From NCBI RefSeq assembly GCF_000306965.1, contig NZ_JH976434.1, positions 897,440 to 961,439 of the forward strand: a DNA stretch of 64,000 nt, read 5' to 3'. This document shows positions 53,987-62,231 of this stretch, one piece after another (position 1 is the stretch's first letter; each line of letters opens with the position of its first letter). The stretch is from Amphibacillus jilinensis Y1 (GTDB lineage Bacteria > Bacillota > Bacilli > Bacillales > Amphibacillaceae). The notes beneath the pieces were generated by a model. That model searched no databases, was not told the DNA's origin, and was given only the letters and a program-made list of their open reading frames with translations. The position numbers and the translations under genes are program-made.

Positions 53987-55165
53987 ATGATTGAATTTCA
54001 ACCTTCAACTGCATTACAACGATTACCAGAACAATTTTTCGCACAATTAGTACAGCGTGCACAAACGATGATCGATGCTGGACATGACGTTATTAATCTC
54101 GGCCAAGGAAATCCCGATTTACCCAGCCCACAGCGGATCGTCAATGCCTTACAAGCTGCTGCACCTAATCCGCTTTATCATAAATATTCACCGTTTCGCG
54201 GCCATACATTTTTAAAAGAGGCTGTCGCTCATTTTTATCTGCGTGAATACGGTGTTGAGCTTAATCCAGAAACAGAAGTGGCGGTTTTACCAGGATCAAA
54301 AACAGGCTTAGTAGAACTGAGTCAATGCTTACTCAATCCAGGTGATCTCGCACTTTTACCCGACCCAGGCTATCCTGATTATTTATCTGGTATTGCACTA
54401 GCACATGCTCATGCAGCAGCCATGCCATTATTAGCAGAAAATCAATTTTTACCGGATTTTACAGCAATAGCTAATGAGAAGCTCAACAAAGCAAAACTGA
54501 TGTTCTTAAATTACCCAAACAATCCAACCGCAGCGGTCGCTACAGCCGAATTCTTCGCTGATACCGTCGCAGTAGCCAAAAAACATCAGATTTGTGTTTG
54601 TCATGACTTTGCCTATGCTTCGATTGGGTTCGACGGCGAAAAAGCTCGAAGTTTCTTACAAACTAAAGGGGCTAAAGATGTGGGCATTGAAATGTTCACC
54701 TTATCAAAAGCTTACAATATGGCAGGCTGGCGAGTTGGGTTTGCTGTAGGGAATGCCTCTGTTATTGAACAGCTTAATTTAATTCAAGACCACATGTATG
54801 TAAGTCTTTTTGGCGCTATTCAAGAAACAGCTGCGGAGGCTCTACTCGGTCCACAAGATGAAACACACGCATTAACAGCGATTTATCAAGAGCGACGTGA
54901 TCGGTTTATCTCACTTTTAAACAAAGCCGGTTGGGACGTGACCGCACCTAAGGGCACATTCTTCTGCTGGTTAAAAGTACCTAGAGGTTTTAGTTCACAA
55001 GCATTCGCTGATTATTTATTAGAACACGCTCATGTAGTTGTTGCCCCAGGGAATGGCTTTGGAGCATATGGTGAAGGCTATGTTCGTGCAGGACTTGTTA
55101 CACCCACTGAACGTTTAGTTGAAGCAGCTAGCCGCATTAACCAACTTCATTTGTTTGCTAAATAA
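53987..55165 (+). CDS. mtnE: PLP-dependent aminotransferase, MtnE/YbdL-like
   Basis: A 392-residue class I aminotransferase. The PLP lysine is Lys241 in FTLSKAYNMAGWRVGF; LGQGNPDLPSP, NYPNNPTAAVA and the C-terminal arginine region EGYVRAGLVTP are conserved. The closest pattern I recognise is Bacillus YkrV/MtnE, which transaminates 2-oxo-4-methylthiobutyrate to methionine, preferably from glutamine. The divergent omega-amidase would consume the by-product 2-oxoglutaramate. GAGGTGTCTGATCA precedes the ATG. No other methionine-salvage genes (mtnA, K, W, X, B, D) lie in the window. Confidence 0.85.
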   Translation: MIEFQPSTALQRLPEQFFAQLVQRAQTMIDAGHDVINLGQGNPDLPSPQRIVNALQAAAPNPLYHKYSPFRGHTFLKEAVAHFYLREYGVELNPETEVAVLPGSKTGLVELSQCLLNPGDLALLPDPGYPDYLSGIALAHAHAAAMPLLAENQFLPDFTAIANEKLNKAKLMFLNYPNNPTAAVATAEFFADTVAVAKKHQICVCHDFAYASIGFDGEKARSFLQTKGAKDVGIEMFTLSKAYNMAGWRVGFAVGNASVIEQLNLIQDHMYVSLFGAIQETAAEALLGPQDETHALTAIYQERRDRFISLLNKAGWDVTAPKGTFFCWLKVPRGFSSQAFADYLLEHAHVVVAPGNGFGAYGEGYVRAGLVTPTERLVEAASRINQLHLFAK

Positions 55166-55189
55166 TTGACAGACAAAAAACAAGCGTAC

Positions 55190-55229
55190 AAAAAGGTTAA
55201 TTTACTAAAAAACGTAAATTAACCTTTTT
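55190..55229. terminator. Bidirectional terminator between mtnE and the DUF4153 gene
   Basis: AAAAAGGTTAATTTAC (55190-55205) pairs perfectly with GTAAATTAACCTTTTT (55214-55229). Confidence 0.92.
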
Positions 55230-55267
55230 ATTCATTTAAGCTCGTTTTACCCTGTTTTCATTTTTGG

Positions 55268-57049
55268 TTATTTCAGATCTATAAGCAAAAAGAAATCAAT
55301 TGTATAATTCGTTTGGTATAAATTTATCTCTTCTACAATCACACTTAATTCAGCTTGATCGTTCTCAATGGTGTAAACAGCCTCATCGATCGTTAATTGA
55401 CGATTGCTCTGACCACCTGTTAAGAAATAATCTAACAATTCTTCTCCATCTAACGTAATTAGCTCTTGATTCTCGTTAAATAGTTTTATATCAAATGCAT
55501 CACGATCACTATTGATCTCAAGTTGATAAGACGACAATGCTTGACCTGTTAGTGTGAATCGATCATTGTTGCTTGATTGCCCGTCAATGGATTGCTTTAT
55601 TAGCCAATCACTCGCACTGACATCTATCATCTCACCCTCCCAATTCCGCAGATTAACTGATCGCGTCGAACGAAAGGGATTAAGATCCGTTTGGTAAGTG
55701 GGTTCAAATCCGAAAATATCTTCAAAACGATTAGCGACAAAAATATTACTCGGCAACCACTCTACCTCATCTAAATCATCCATCTCATCTAAATATTCGA
55801 TCACTTCCGTTAGTTTAATCTGATCAGCTTCACTCACTTCGGCATTTGGCTCAACCTGACCATCATTCAACATATTATAAGACTCCAAAATACCTTTTAC
55901 CAAGTTGATTTGGCTATATCTACTCACCGTAAAGGCATCAACAGGTGGTGTTACCGAAATAATTGAAATAACGATTAAGATAGGCGCTAACCAATTGGTT
56001 TTTTTGGAGGATAAAAAGGCATAGATGAAACCGGTGATTGTACCAAAGACACCAAATACAATGACATAATAACGACCATAAGTCATACCTGTTTCATTTA
56101 TTTTCACAATTGATGCTACCGTTTGAAATAAGACAATAGGCAACAAGACTTTAGGGATAACAAGCCTGAAAAAATGACTCACATGATGGTCAACTTCACT
56201 CGCCAAAAGATAGATGACCAACACTGTTATCGTATACGAGATAAGCAATGGTTCCAATACATTTTCTGTAAACAGGGCAGATGTTAAATTGGATAGAATA
56301 TAGATTAACAAAACAATAGTATAGACGACAACTAAAGGGATGAATACAAATAAGATCAACAGATCAAACTGCTTAGATTTGGCTGTCGCTCGACTTATCT
56401 CCTCATATCGTTTTTGCCGATCCGCCTCAGACATATCAGCGTCTTTATTTCCAATGTACAGCGGGATGAAGGTAAGGAAAAATACCGGACCAAATAACGT
56501 ACCGACAACATTTAAGAGCTGAAACCATATCGTGAAAGACGTGTCAAACAACAATGCGTCAATAGCTAATAAAATGGTACTAATACCAATACTGATAATC
56601 AAGCAAAACAAAACGGTTGTAAAGAAAGCTTTAAAGACGACAAGAAAACTTTGACTAAACCTTAATTGACATTTAATTGAAGGTATCCAAATAAATGCTG
56701 TTATCAGGATAAGAATAAAGACATCGGTTTTCACCGAAAACGCAATTGCGTGGTCAACTTGACCACCTATCATTAGATGATAGACAAACATAACAACAAG
56801 TGCACTTCCCATTAAGAGCAAGCGCATTTTTAATGGTTTGAAAAAACGCTGATACAATTGCTCGGCTACTAAACTTAATAAAATACCAATCATTAATGTC
56901 GACTCATAATAAGACACATTATAATCTTGGTTAATCGTAAACATATTATTTATCGTTAAGGCCACAATCAGCAAAACCGTTAATGGGTAGCGTTCAATGG
57001 TTCCCACCATCCCCGCTAATTTCCCTTTTAAAAAAGATAGTAAACGCAA
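55268..57049 (-). CDS. DUF4153 family multi-pass membrane protein
   Basis: A protein of about 593 residues with ten or more hydrophobic helices in the first 400 residues (such as LTVLLIVALTINNMF, GTLFGPVFFLTFIPLYIG, DLLILFVFIPLVVVYTIVLLIYIL) and a soluble beta-rich C-terminal part. TTG at 57049 is chosen, with AGTGGTG upstream; the frame extends to a TTG at 57100, but that lies inside a family-1 repeat. DUF4153 proteins have no established function. Monocistronic, convergent with mtnE. Confidence 0.75.
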   Translation of the reverse strand: MRLLSFLKGKLAGMVGTIERYPLTVLLIVALTINNMFTINQDYNVSYYESTLMIGILLSLVAEQLYQRFFKPLKMRLLLMGSALVVMFVYHLMIGGQVDHAIAFSVKTDVFILILITAFIWIPSIKCQLRFSQSFLVVFKAFFTTVLFCLIISIGISTILLAIDALLFDTSFTIWFQLLNVVGTLFGPVFFLTFIPLYIGNKDADMSEADRQKRYEEISRATAKSKQFDLLILFVFIPLVVVYTIVLLIYILSNLTSALFTENVLEPLLISYTITVLVIYLLASEVDHHVSHFFRLVIPKVLLPIVLFQTVASIVKINETGMTYGRYYVIVFGVFGTITGFIYAFLSSKKTNWLAPILIVISIISVTPPVDAFTVSRYSQINLVKGILESYNMLNDGQVEPNAEVSEADQIKLTEVIEYLDEMDDLDEVEWLPSNIFVANRFEDIFGFEPTYQTDLNPFRSTRSVNLRNWEGEMIDVSASDWLIKQSIDGQSSNNDRFTLTGQALSSYQLEINSDRDAFDIKLFNENQELITLDGEELLDYFLTGGQSNRQLTIDEAVYTIENDQAELSVIVEEINLYQTNYTIDFFLLIDLK

Positions 57050-57085
57050 GATTAAACACCACTTTCTTAATATATTATTCTTAAT

Positions 57086-57296
57086 AAAACGAACCTTCAA
57101 TCAGTGGGTAGAGGCTACAGGATGTAGGCCATGCAGATGTTGCCACAGGCCGTGACGGTTTTAGCCTAAGAGCTTACCCGCCCATTGATTGTCAGCTGAT
57201 TGAATCAAGACATTCCCGTCCGTTAACGCCCGCCTAAATAAGCTGCTCTACTCGCTATTTTGTCGGAGACGTTTTACAGACGGTTATCTGTGATAA
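57086..57296 (+). repeat. Family-1 interspersed repeat, copy R4 (with insert)
   Basis: Has both family ends (CGAACCTTCAATCAG and TTATCTGTGATAA) and the core GTCCGTTA...GCCTAAATA...CTATTTTGT...GTTTTACAGAC. About 60 extra bases (about 57113-57175) begin GCTACAGGATGTAGGCC and resemble the variable middle of family 2 at 45527. Confidence 0.8.
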
Positions 57297-57369
57297 ACAG
57301 ATAACGTTTAAAGACAAGATGTTTCGGTTAATAGTCTAATATACTACGCTAATCAAAGGAGGTACAAAA

Positions 57370-57552
57370 TTGAATGTCATTCGAGCTAAAGAAATCAAAG
57401 ATGATCCCGTTATGCAAGATGTTTACTATAACGGTAAGCCCATCTTCATTAATGATGTTAACGATGATACACAACAAGCAACGGTTCGTTATACGAAAGA
57501 AGCCGAAGATTTCTTTGTTGTCGATGTAACAAAATTAACTGAACAAAGATAA
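57370..57552 (+). CDS. sspH: Small acid-soluble spore protein, H type
   Basis: A 60-residue protein with a TTG start at 57370 behind AAAGGAGG. The pattern MNVIRAKEIKDDPVMQDVYYNGKPIFINDVNDDTQQATVRYTKEAEDFFVVDVTKL matches H-type spore proteins (rAqEI...p..v.V.Y.G.PVyI..Vde....A.v.). These are made in the forespore under SigG and packed in the spore core. It indicates a spore-forming host. It is flanked on both sides by family-1 repeats and has no other gene in its unit. Confidence 0.85.
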   Translation: MNVIRAKEIKDDPVMQDVYYNGKPIFINDVNDDTQQATVRYTKEAEDFFVVDVTKLTEQR

Positions 57553-57697
57553 ATCGATCTTCAATCGGTTGGGGCGTCCTTCTCCGACTACTTGGTCGTT
57601 GAGTGAATCAGGAGAACGTCCATTAGCTCCTGCCTAAATAGATGTGTTCTACACTCTATTTTGTGGCGGGCGTTTTACTGATGATCATCTGTGATAA
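57551..57697 (+). repeat. Family-1 interspersed repeat, copy R5
   Basis: Full-length, about 147 bp: CTTCAATCGG, CTACTTGGTCGTTGAGTGAA, TTAGCTCCTGCCTAAATAGA, TCTATTTTGTGGCGGGCG and ATCATCTGTGATAA. AAATAGA and TCTATTT pair perfectly in the central hairpin. It begins at the sspH stop codon. Confidence 0.85.
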
Positions 57698-57935
57698 GGC
57701 ACTAATATCAAACCGTCCGCTTGAACCGATCACCGATCCTCCTTACCCTAATTAACACCATATGTTATCATACGTAACTAAACCGACCTCTCATTCGTCA
57801 ATAATTATATATGAAGATTCGTTCATTTCAAATACTTGGTTTATAGTCTAAATGTACCCTTTTTGCAGGACAGAAATGACAAAATCGATTTTGACTAACC
57901 ATTTACCCAGAAAACCTAGCTCCTATTGATTAAAT

Positions 57936-58092
57936 AAAACGAAGCTCCAATCAGGCGTCGTATTCGTTCTTCCACACTACTTGGTAGTTGAGTAAATTAG
58001 GACATTAACGTCTGTTATCGCCCCCTAAATAGATGTAGCTCTGTTATTTATTTTGAGGTGGATGCTTTACAGACAAATTACCTATAATAAAA
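57936..58092 (+). repeat. Family-1 interspersed repeat, copy R6
   Basis: Full-length, diverged. The outer arms are GTCTGT and ACAGAC where other copies have GTCCGT and ACGGAC, so pairing is kept although both arms changed. Confidence 0.8.
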
Positions 58093-58233
58093 AATTCTAT
58101 GTTATCTTCTATTTTTTATTGGAAAACATAGTTATATAGAAAAGTAAAAGCGGACAAGATGTTGCAGATGTTGTAAAATAGGAATAGGTTGGCGAAGAAC
58201 TAAAAGATGTTTATTAAAAAGGAGATTATTCAA

Positions 58234-59133
58234 ATGAGAAAATTAATAGCTACAAGTTGTATCACTTTACTTGCTGTCACTTTTTTTATATATACAAGTA
58301 TCCCGATTGCATTGGCTGATGCCATTGAAGGGGAAACGATTGTGACATTAGGTGAAGATTTATCACAATCACAACGAGCGACAGTTTTAGAAGACATGGA
58401 AATAACTGATGAAGACGAAATAGAGATTATTTATGTCACTAATGAAGAAGAGCACAATTATTTAGGTGATTACATTCCGGCAAGCCAAATTGGTTCAAAT
58501 GCTATTTCATCTGCAAGAATTACATTACGAAATGATAATACAGGCGTTGCGGTAACGACGAATAATATTAATTATATTACTGGCGCCATGTACACAAATG
58601 CTCTTGCCACAGCAGGTGTCAGTGGTGCAGAAATTTACGCTACAGCACCTTTCACCGTTTCAGGAACAGGTGCATTAACCGGCATCATGAAAGCATACGA
58701 AGCATCGACAGGGGAAACAATTGATGAAGAAGTTAAGCAAGCAGCAAACGAAGAAATGGTCGTTACCGCTGAGCTAGCTGAAGATGAAGACATCGATGAA
58801 GACGAAGCGGTTGATTTTATGAACCAAATAAAAGAGCGTATTGAACAGGAAAACCCACAGTCTGCTGAAGATGTGCGTGATCTGATCTCACGCTTGGCTG
58901 ACGAGCTCGGTATTAGCTTAAGTCAAGACCAGCTTGAGCAATTGGTTTCGCTGTTCAATAACCTACGTAATTTGAATATTGATTGGGGTAAAGTAACAGA
59001 TACGATCGATGCTACACGCGACTGGATTAGTGATTTCGCAGAGAGTGAAGAGGGACAAAATGTTATCCAGAGCATTATCGGCTTTTTCCAATCTATTTGG
59101 GAATGGTTCCTATCTGTTTTCTCTAACAATTAA
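58234..59133 (+). CDS. DUF1002 family secreted protein (YpuA-like)
   Basis: A 299-residue exported protein. ATG at 58234 follows AAAAAGGAG. Signal peptide: MRKLIATSCITLLAVTFFIYTSIPIALADA. The mature part starts IEGETIVTLGEDLSQSQRATVLEDM and continues with YIPASQIGSNAISSARITL and TTNNINYITGAMYTNALATAGVSGAEIYATAPFTVSGTGALTGIMKAYE, all typical of DUF1002/YpuA. The C-terminal half is acidic and helical and ends in a tryptophan-rich amphipathic stretch (IIGFFQSIWEWFLSVFSN). Function unknown; a possible envelope protein. Confidence 0.88.
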   Translation: MRKLIATSCITLLAVTFFIYTSIPIALADAIEGETIVTLGEDLSQSQRATVLEDMEITDEDEIEIIYVTNEEEHNYLGDYIPASQIGSNAISSARITLRNDNTGVAVTTNNINYITGAMYTNALATAGVSGAEIYATAPFTVSGTGALTGIMKAYEASTGETIDEEVKQAANEEMVVTAELAEDEDIDEDEAVDFMNQIKERIEQENPQSAEDVRDLISRLADELGISLSQDQLEQLVSLFNNLRNLNIDWGKVTDTIDATRDWISDFAESEEGQNVIQSIIGFFQSIWEWFLSVFSNN

Positions 59134-59170
59134 TCAGAGCGACGTGCTACATTTGGATTAAAGCTATAAT

Positions 59171-59204
59171 AAAAAAGAAACGCTGAATTCAGCGTTTCTT
59201 TTTT
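59171..59204. terminator. Bidirectional terminator after the DUF1002 gene
   Basis: A perfect palindrome, AAAAAAGAAACGCTGAA and TTCAGCGTTTCTTTTTT (59171-59204), with T-runs in both directions. Confidence 0.93.
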
Positions 59205-59225
59205 ATATTGTTAATCCTACTCCTT

Positions 59226-59646
59226 TTAATCAATGTGCTGAATCGCTCGATATAGGCTGGAAAATGTATCAATTGATGTAAACTGTACATCTCGTTGAAC
59301 AAGCTTTTTAGCAAGGTCTGGACGTATACCGCACAGAATCGCTTTAATTCCAATAACCTTTAAGGCTTGATACACTTTGATAAGTACATTAGCAACCATT
59401 GTGTCCACCACTGGGACACCAGAAAGATCTAGCATGAGATATGACAACTTCATAGAGCGCCCTTGTATCAATGCTGTGTCCATAAGTTGATCGGATTAAT
59501 TGGACTTTGAAATCAATGGGAATGAGCGAATGATTTTGCTTAGACGCATGCATGAATAGGTTGGATATATTTGCAAATTCAAAACTGTGCGTCCAAATCT
59601 TCTTTGATAATAGATAACTAACCTTTGTTAGTTCATTGATATCCAT
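59226..59646 (-). pseudogene. RsbR-type STAS protein gene, frameshifted
   Basis: The C-terminal half (MKLSYLMLDLSGVPVVDTMVANVLIKVYQALKVIGIKAILCGIRPDLAKKLVQRDVQF) is a clear STAS domain of the RsbR/RsbS stressosome type, with the DLSGV.VVDTMVA core. It is in a different frame from the N-terminal half (MDINELTKVSYLLSKKIWTHSFEFANISNLF...), and the frames change near 59470. The N-terminal globin-like or other sensory domain of a normal RsbR is also shortened. No single frame gives a complete protein, so it is probably inactive, barring a sequencing error. Confidence 0.7.
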
Positions 59647-59687
59647 TGTTTTAACCAGCTCCAAACGGGGTAATGATAATACGAAAC

Positions 59688-59831
59688 TTTAATCAGCGGA
59701 CGGTTTCATCCCTCGCCTACTGATTATGAGTTCGATGAATCAGGCGATTAGTGTCCGTTAACTCACACCTAAACAGAAATTCTAACCTCTACTTTGTTGT
59801 CGGTGTTCTACGGACGATTATCTGTAATAAA
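59688..59831 (+). repeat. Family-1 interspersed repeat, copy R7
   Basis: CGAAACTTTAATCAGCGG, GATGAATCAGG, GTGTCCGTTAACTCACACC, GGTGTTCTACGGACG and ATTATCTGTAATAA in family order. The arms GTCCGT/ACGGAC and ACACC/GGTGT pair perfectly. Confidence 0.82.
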
Positions 59832-59995
59832 TGCTCATTATGAAAATATTTATCGCTTTATCCCTTTATAAACCAAGTAAGCTATATTATTGTTACAAAA
59901 TGTTTACTACTTCTATATTATTACCACTATTAGTAATGAAGCAAGAAGGCCTTTTTGGTGCGTTACTAACAAAAGAATAGATAAGGATGAAGATA

Positions 59996-60325
59996 ATGAG
60001 TCAAGTTAATACACACCCAATTGCAGTTACCATGGATGTCGTTTGTGGAAAATGGAAAGCACAAATTCTTTTTCAATTGCTAGACGGTAAAATGCGGTAT
60101 AACCAATTACAACGGACGGTAACTGGGATTAGCAAAAAAATGCTTACACAACAATTACGTGAGTTAGAAAAAGATTTACTTATTAAAAGAGTGGACTATG
60201 CCGAAACGCCACCTAAAGTAGAGTACTCACTAACCAGATACGGTAGAAATTTAGAAGCAACATTACGGTTTATGGCTAAGTGGGGAAAGGAACACAAGGA
60301 GATAATGGAAAAAAGCGGAGCCTAA
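59996..60325 (+). CDS. HxlR family transcriptional regulator
   Basis: A 109-residue winged-helix regulator. ATG at 59996 is used because AAGGATG lies six bases before it; another ATG at 59987 overlaps that site. The HxlR signature is visible in CGKWKAQILFQLLDGKMRYNQLQRTVTGISKKMLTQQLRELEKDLLIKRVDY and the wing PPKVEYSLTRYG, with the conserved N-terminal Cys. Such proteins often control a divergent or adjacent oxidoreductase gene, but none is adjacent; an IS element follows 53 bases downstream and may have separated it from its partner. Confidence 0.88.
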   Translation: MSQVNTHPIAVTMDVVCGKWKAQILFQLLDGKMRYNQLQRTVTGISKKMLTQQLRELEKDLLIKRVDYAETPPKVEYSLTRYGRNLEATLRFMAKWGKEHKEIMEKSGA

Positions 60326-62055
60326 TTTTCGCCAAGCATCCGTGATTTTGGGACAAAAATAAATGTCTTAATATAATGAGGCTGGGACATAACTAGCCTA
60401 AAATGAAAGAAAAAGCATTTGATCACCGATTCTTGGTGATCAAATGCTTTTTTGTCCTTGCCTTTTGAATTGTTTGGGGATTGGCTGTTGTCCGAGGCAG
60501 TGTATTTCCTCAAATTCACTGCCATGAACGCGAAGCCCATTTCATTTTTCACCTTTTCGTTTCCTCTTACGGAGAATCGGGTGAACGCCAAATTAGCCTT
60601 CAAGAATCCGAAGACTGGCTCTACATCAATCTTTCGCTTGCCGTAGATTTCACCCGTTTTCTCTTCTGAAAGCTTTTCTCGAATATAGGCTTTTTGGTTC
60701 TCCCATGTTTCATTAATATACAGTCTCCGGTTATTTCCTTCTTTCGCTTTTGTACACCGGTCACGCAGTGGGCAGCCAGAACAATCTTCACATTCATAGG
60801 TTTTGAAATGACGTATGAATCCATATCTATCTTTTCTTGTTGAAGGATGACAGAACGAGAGCGTGCGATCGTTCGGACAAGTAAATGTATCTGTTTCCTC
60901 ATCATATGCCCAATTGGCTGTATTCAAAGGGTTATTCTTAACCTTCTTTTTCTTCTCTTTCCGATATTGGTTGTAGGTGATCAAAGGGGAGCGATCTCTA
61001 TTATTCACGACATCCATGTAATTCTGTTCACTGCCATAGCCGGCATCCGCTACAATATATTCGGGAAGATCGAAAAAGTCTTTTTCGATTGTATCCAGGA
61101 AAGGAATGAAGGTGCGTGTATCCGTCGGATTTGGAAAAATATCATAAGCAAGCGCATACTGGCCTTCGGTTGCCAGTTGCACATTGTAGCCGGCCTTAAG
61201 CTGTCCATTTTTCATATGGTCGTCTTTCATGCGCATAAAGGTGGCGTCATGGTCCGTCTTAGAATAGCTGTTTCGGCCGTCAAAAATCTCCATATCCACA
61301 CGGTATTTCTCTTTGCGTTGTAAAAAATTTTGGAACTGTTTGCGATACTGCTTTGGTTCCTTGCGCTCCGAGCGTAACTCTTTTCGTACAGCAGCATCCT
61401 CACTTGCTTCAATTTTCTCATCATATGCCTGGACTGTTTCATCCAGGTTTTCAATAATGCTGGATAGCTCTTGTTCAGAAAGTGCGTCCCAACTTTCCCT
61501 TTCTAGCTCTGGGATAATCTCTTTTTCCAGAAGCTCTTCGTACATACGATTCGACCGTTCCACCAAACTGGCACTGTATCCTTCGACCGACTTTTTCCAG
61601 ACGAATGTGTACTTGTTCGCGTTCGCCTCAAGTTTTGTTCCGTCTATAAAAATGGCTTCTTCCTCAATTTGTTTCTCCTCAACCAGTTTACAGCGGAACT
61701 GTACAAAGCACTGACGCAACAGTTCATTCACCTCAGGATGAACCCGGAAACGATTGATCGTACGATAGCTTGGCTCATAACCCTGGGCCAGCCACATCAT
61801 ACGCACACTGTCCTTCAGTAGCCCTTCTATCTTTCTTCCGGAGAACACAGACTGGGTATAGGCACACAGAATAATCTTCAACATCATGCGTGGATGGTAC
61901 GCTGGGCAGCCTGTTGCACGCAAAAAGCCTGCGAAGGCTTCTTCAGGAATCGACTCCGTGAGCTCATTCACAGCGTAAGCAATATCATTTTCCTGCAATT
62001 TCATCTCCATATCGAGCGGTAAAACAACCTGATTTATGTTATAATCTTTAAACAT
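60322..62055 (-). CDS. IS1182-family transposase
   Basis: A 577-residue DDE transposase. ATG at 62055 follows AAAGGAGG. N-terminal part: VVLPLDMEMKLQENDIAYAVNELTESIPEEAF... YHPRMMLKIILCAYTQSVFSGRKIE. Catalytic positions are suggested by FIDGTKLEANANKYTF, IVADAGYGSEQNYMDV and a later acidic motif in the GKRKIDVEPVFGFLKANLAFTRFSVRG segment. The cysteine cluster CEDCSGCPLRDRC is typical. The last about 50 residues run through a terminator-like hairpin and the left inverted repeat into the end of the hxlR gene (overlap 4 bases), so the natural stop appears to be lost. Confidence 0.92.
   Translation of the reverse strand: MFKDYNINQVVLPLDMEMKLQENDIAYAVNELTESIPEEAFAGFLRATGCPAYHPRMMLKIILCAYTQSVFSGRKIEGLLKDSVRMMWLAQGYEPSYRTINRFRVHPEVNELLRQCFVQFRCKLVEEKQIEEEAIFIDGTKLEANANKYTFVWKKSVEGYSASLVERSNRMYEELLEKEIIPELERESWDALSEQELSSIIENLDETVQAYDEKIEASEDAAVRKELRSERKEPKQYRKQFQNFLQRKEKYRVDMEIFDGRNSYSKTDHDATFMRMKDDHMKNGQLKAGYNVQLATEGQYALAYDIFPNPTDTRTFIPFLDTIEKDFFDLPEYIVADAGYGSEQNYMDVVNNRDRSPLITYNQYRKEKKKKVKNNPLNTANWAYDEETDTFTCPNDRTLSFCHPSTRKDRYGFIRHFKTYECEDCSGCPLRDRCTKAKEGNNRRLYINETWENQKAYIREKLSEEKTGEIYGKRKIDVEPVFGFLKANLAFTRFSVRGNEKVKNEMGFAFMAVNLRKYTASDNSQSPNNSKGKDKKAFDHQESVIKCFFFHFRLVMSQPHYIKTFIFVPKSRMLGEN
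60411..60451. terminator. 17-bp perfect hairpin at the IS left end
   Basis: AAAAGCATTTGATCACC (60411-60427) and GGTGATCAAATGCTTTT (60435-60451), loop of 7. It would end transcription in both directions, yet the transposase frame runs through it. Confidence 0.85.
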
Positions 62056-62131
62056 AGGGAGACCTCCTTTGGATTAGGTTGTGGTGACTTTAATTCTAAC
62101 AGAAGGTTTCCCTATTTTCCTGTCTAAAACA

Positions 62132-62178
62132 TCAAAAAAAACGGATCTGAAGGAGATTTCTTCAGAATCCGTTTTTTT
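62132..62178. terminator. Hairpin upstream of the transposase gene
   Basis: AAAAAACGGAT and ATCCGTTTTTT with further inner pairing (CTGAAG with CTTCAG). It is bidirectional in form and probably blocks read-in from outside the IS. Confidence 0.8.
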
Positions 62179-62231
62179 CTTTTAGTGGGTTTTGTCCGAC
62201 TAATTTACCTGTATATACCACACGTTCTATA

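Noticed and set aside
60452-61714. Several plus-strand frames across the transposase gene
   Set aside because: All lie antisense to the IS1182 transposase, which has full-length family similarity and a good ribosome binding site.
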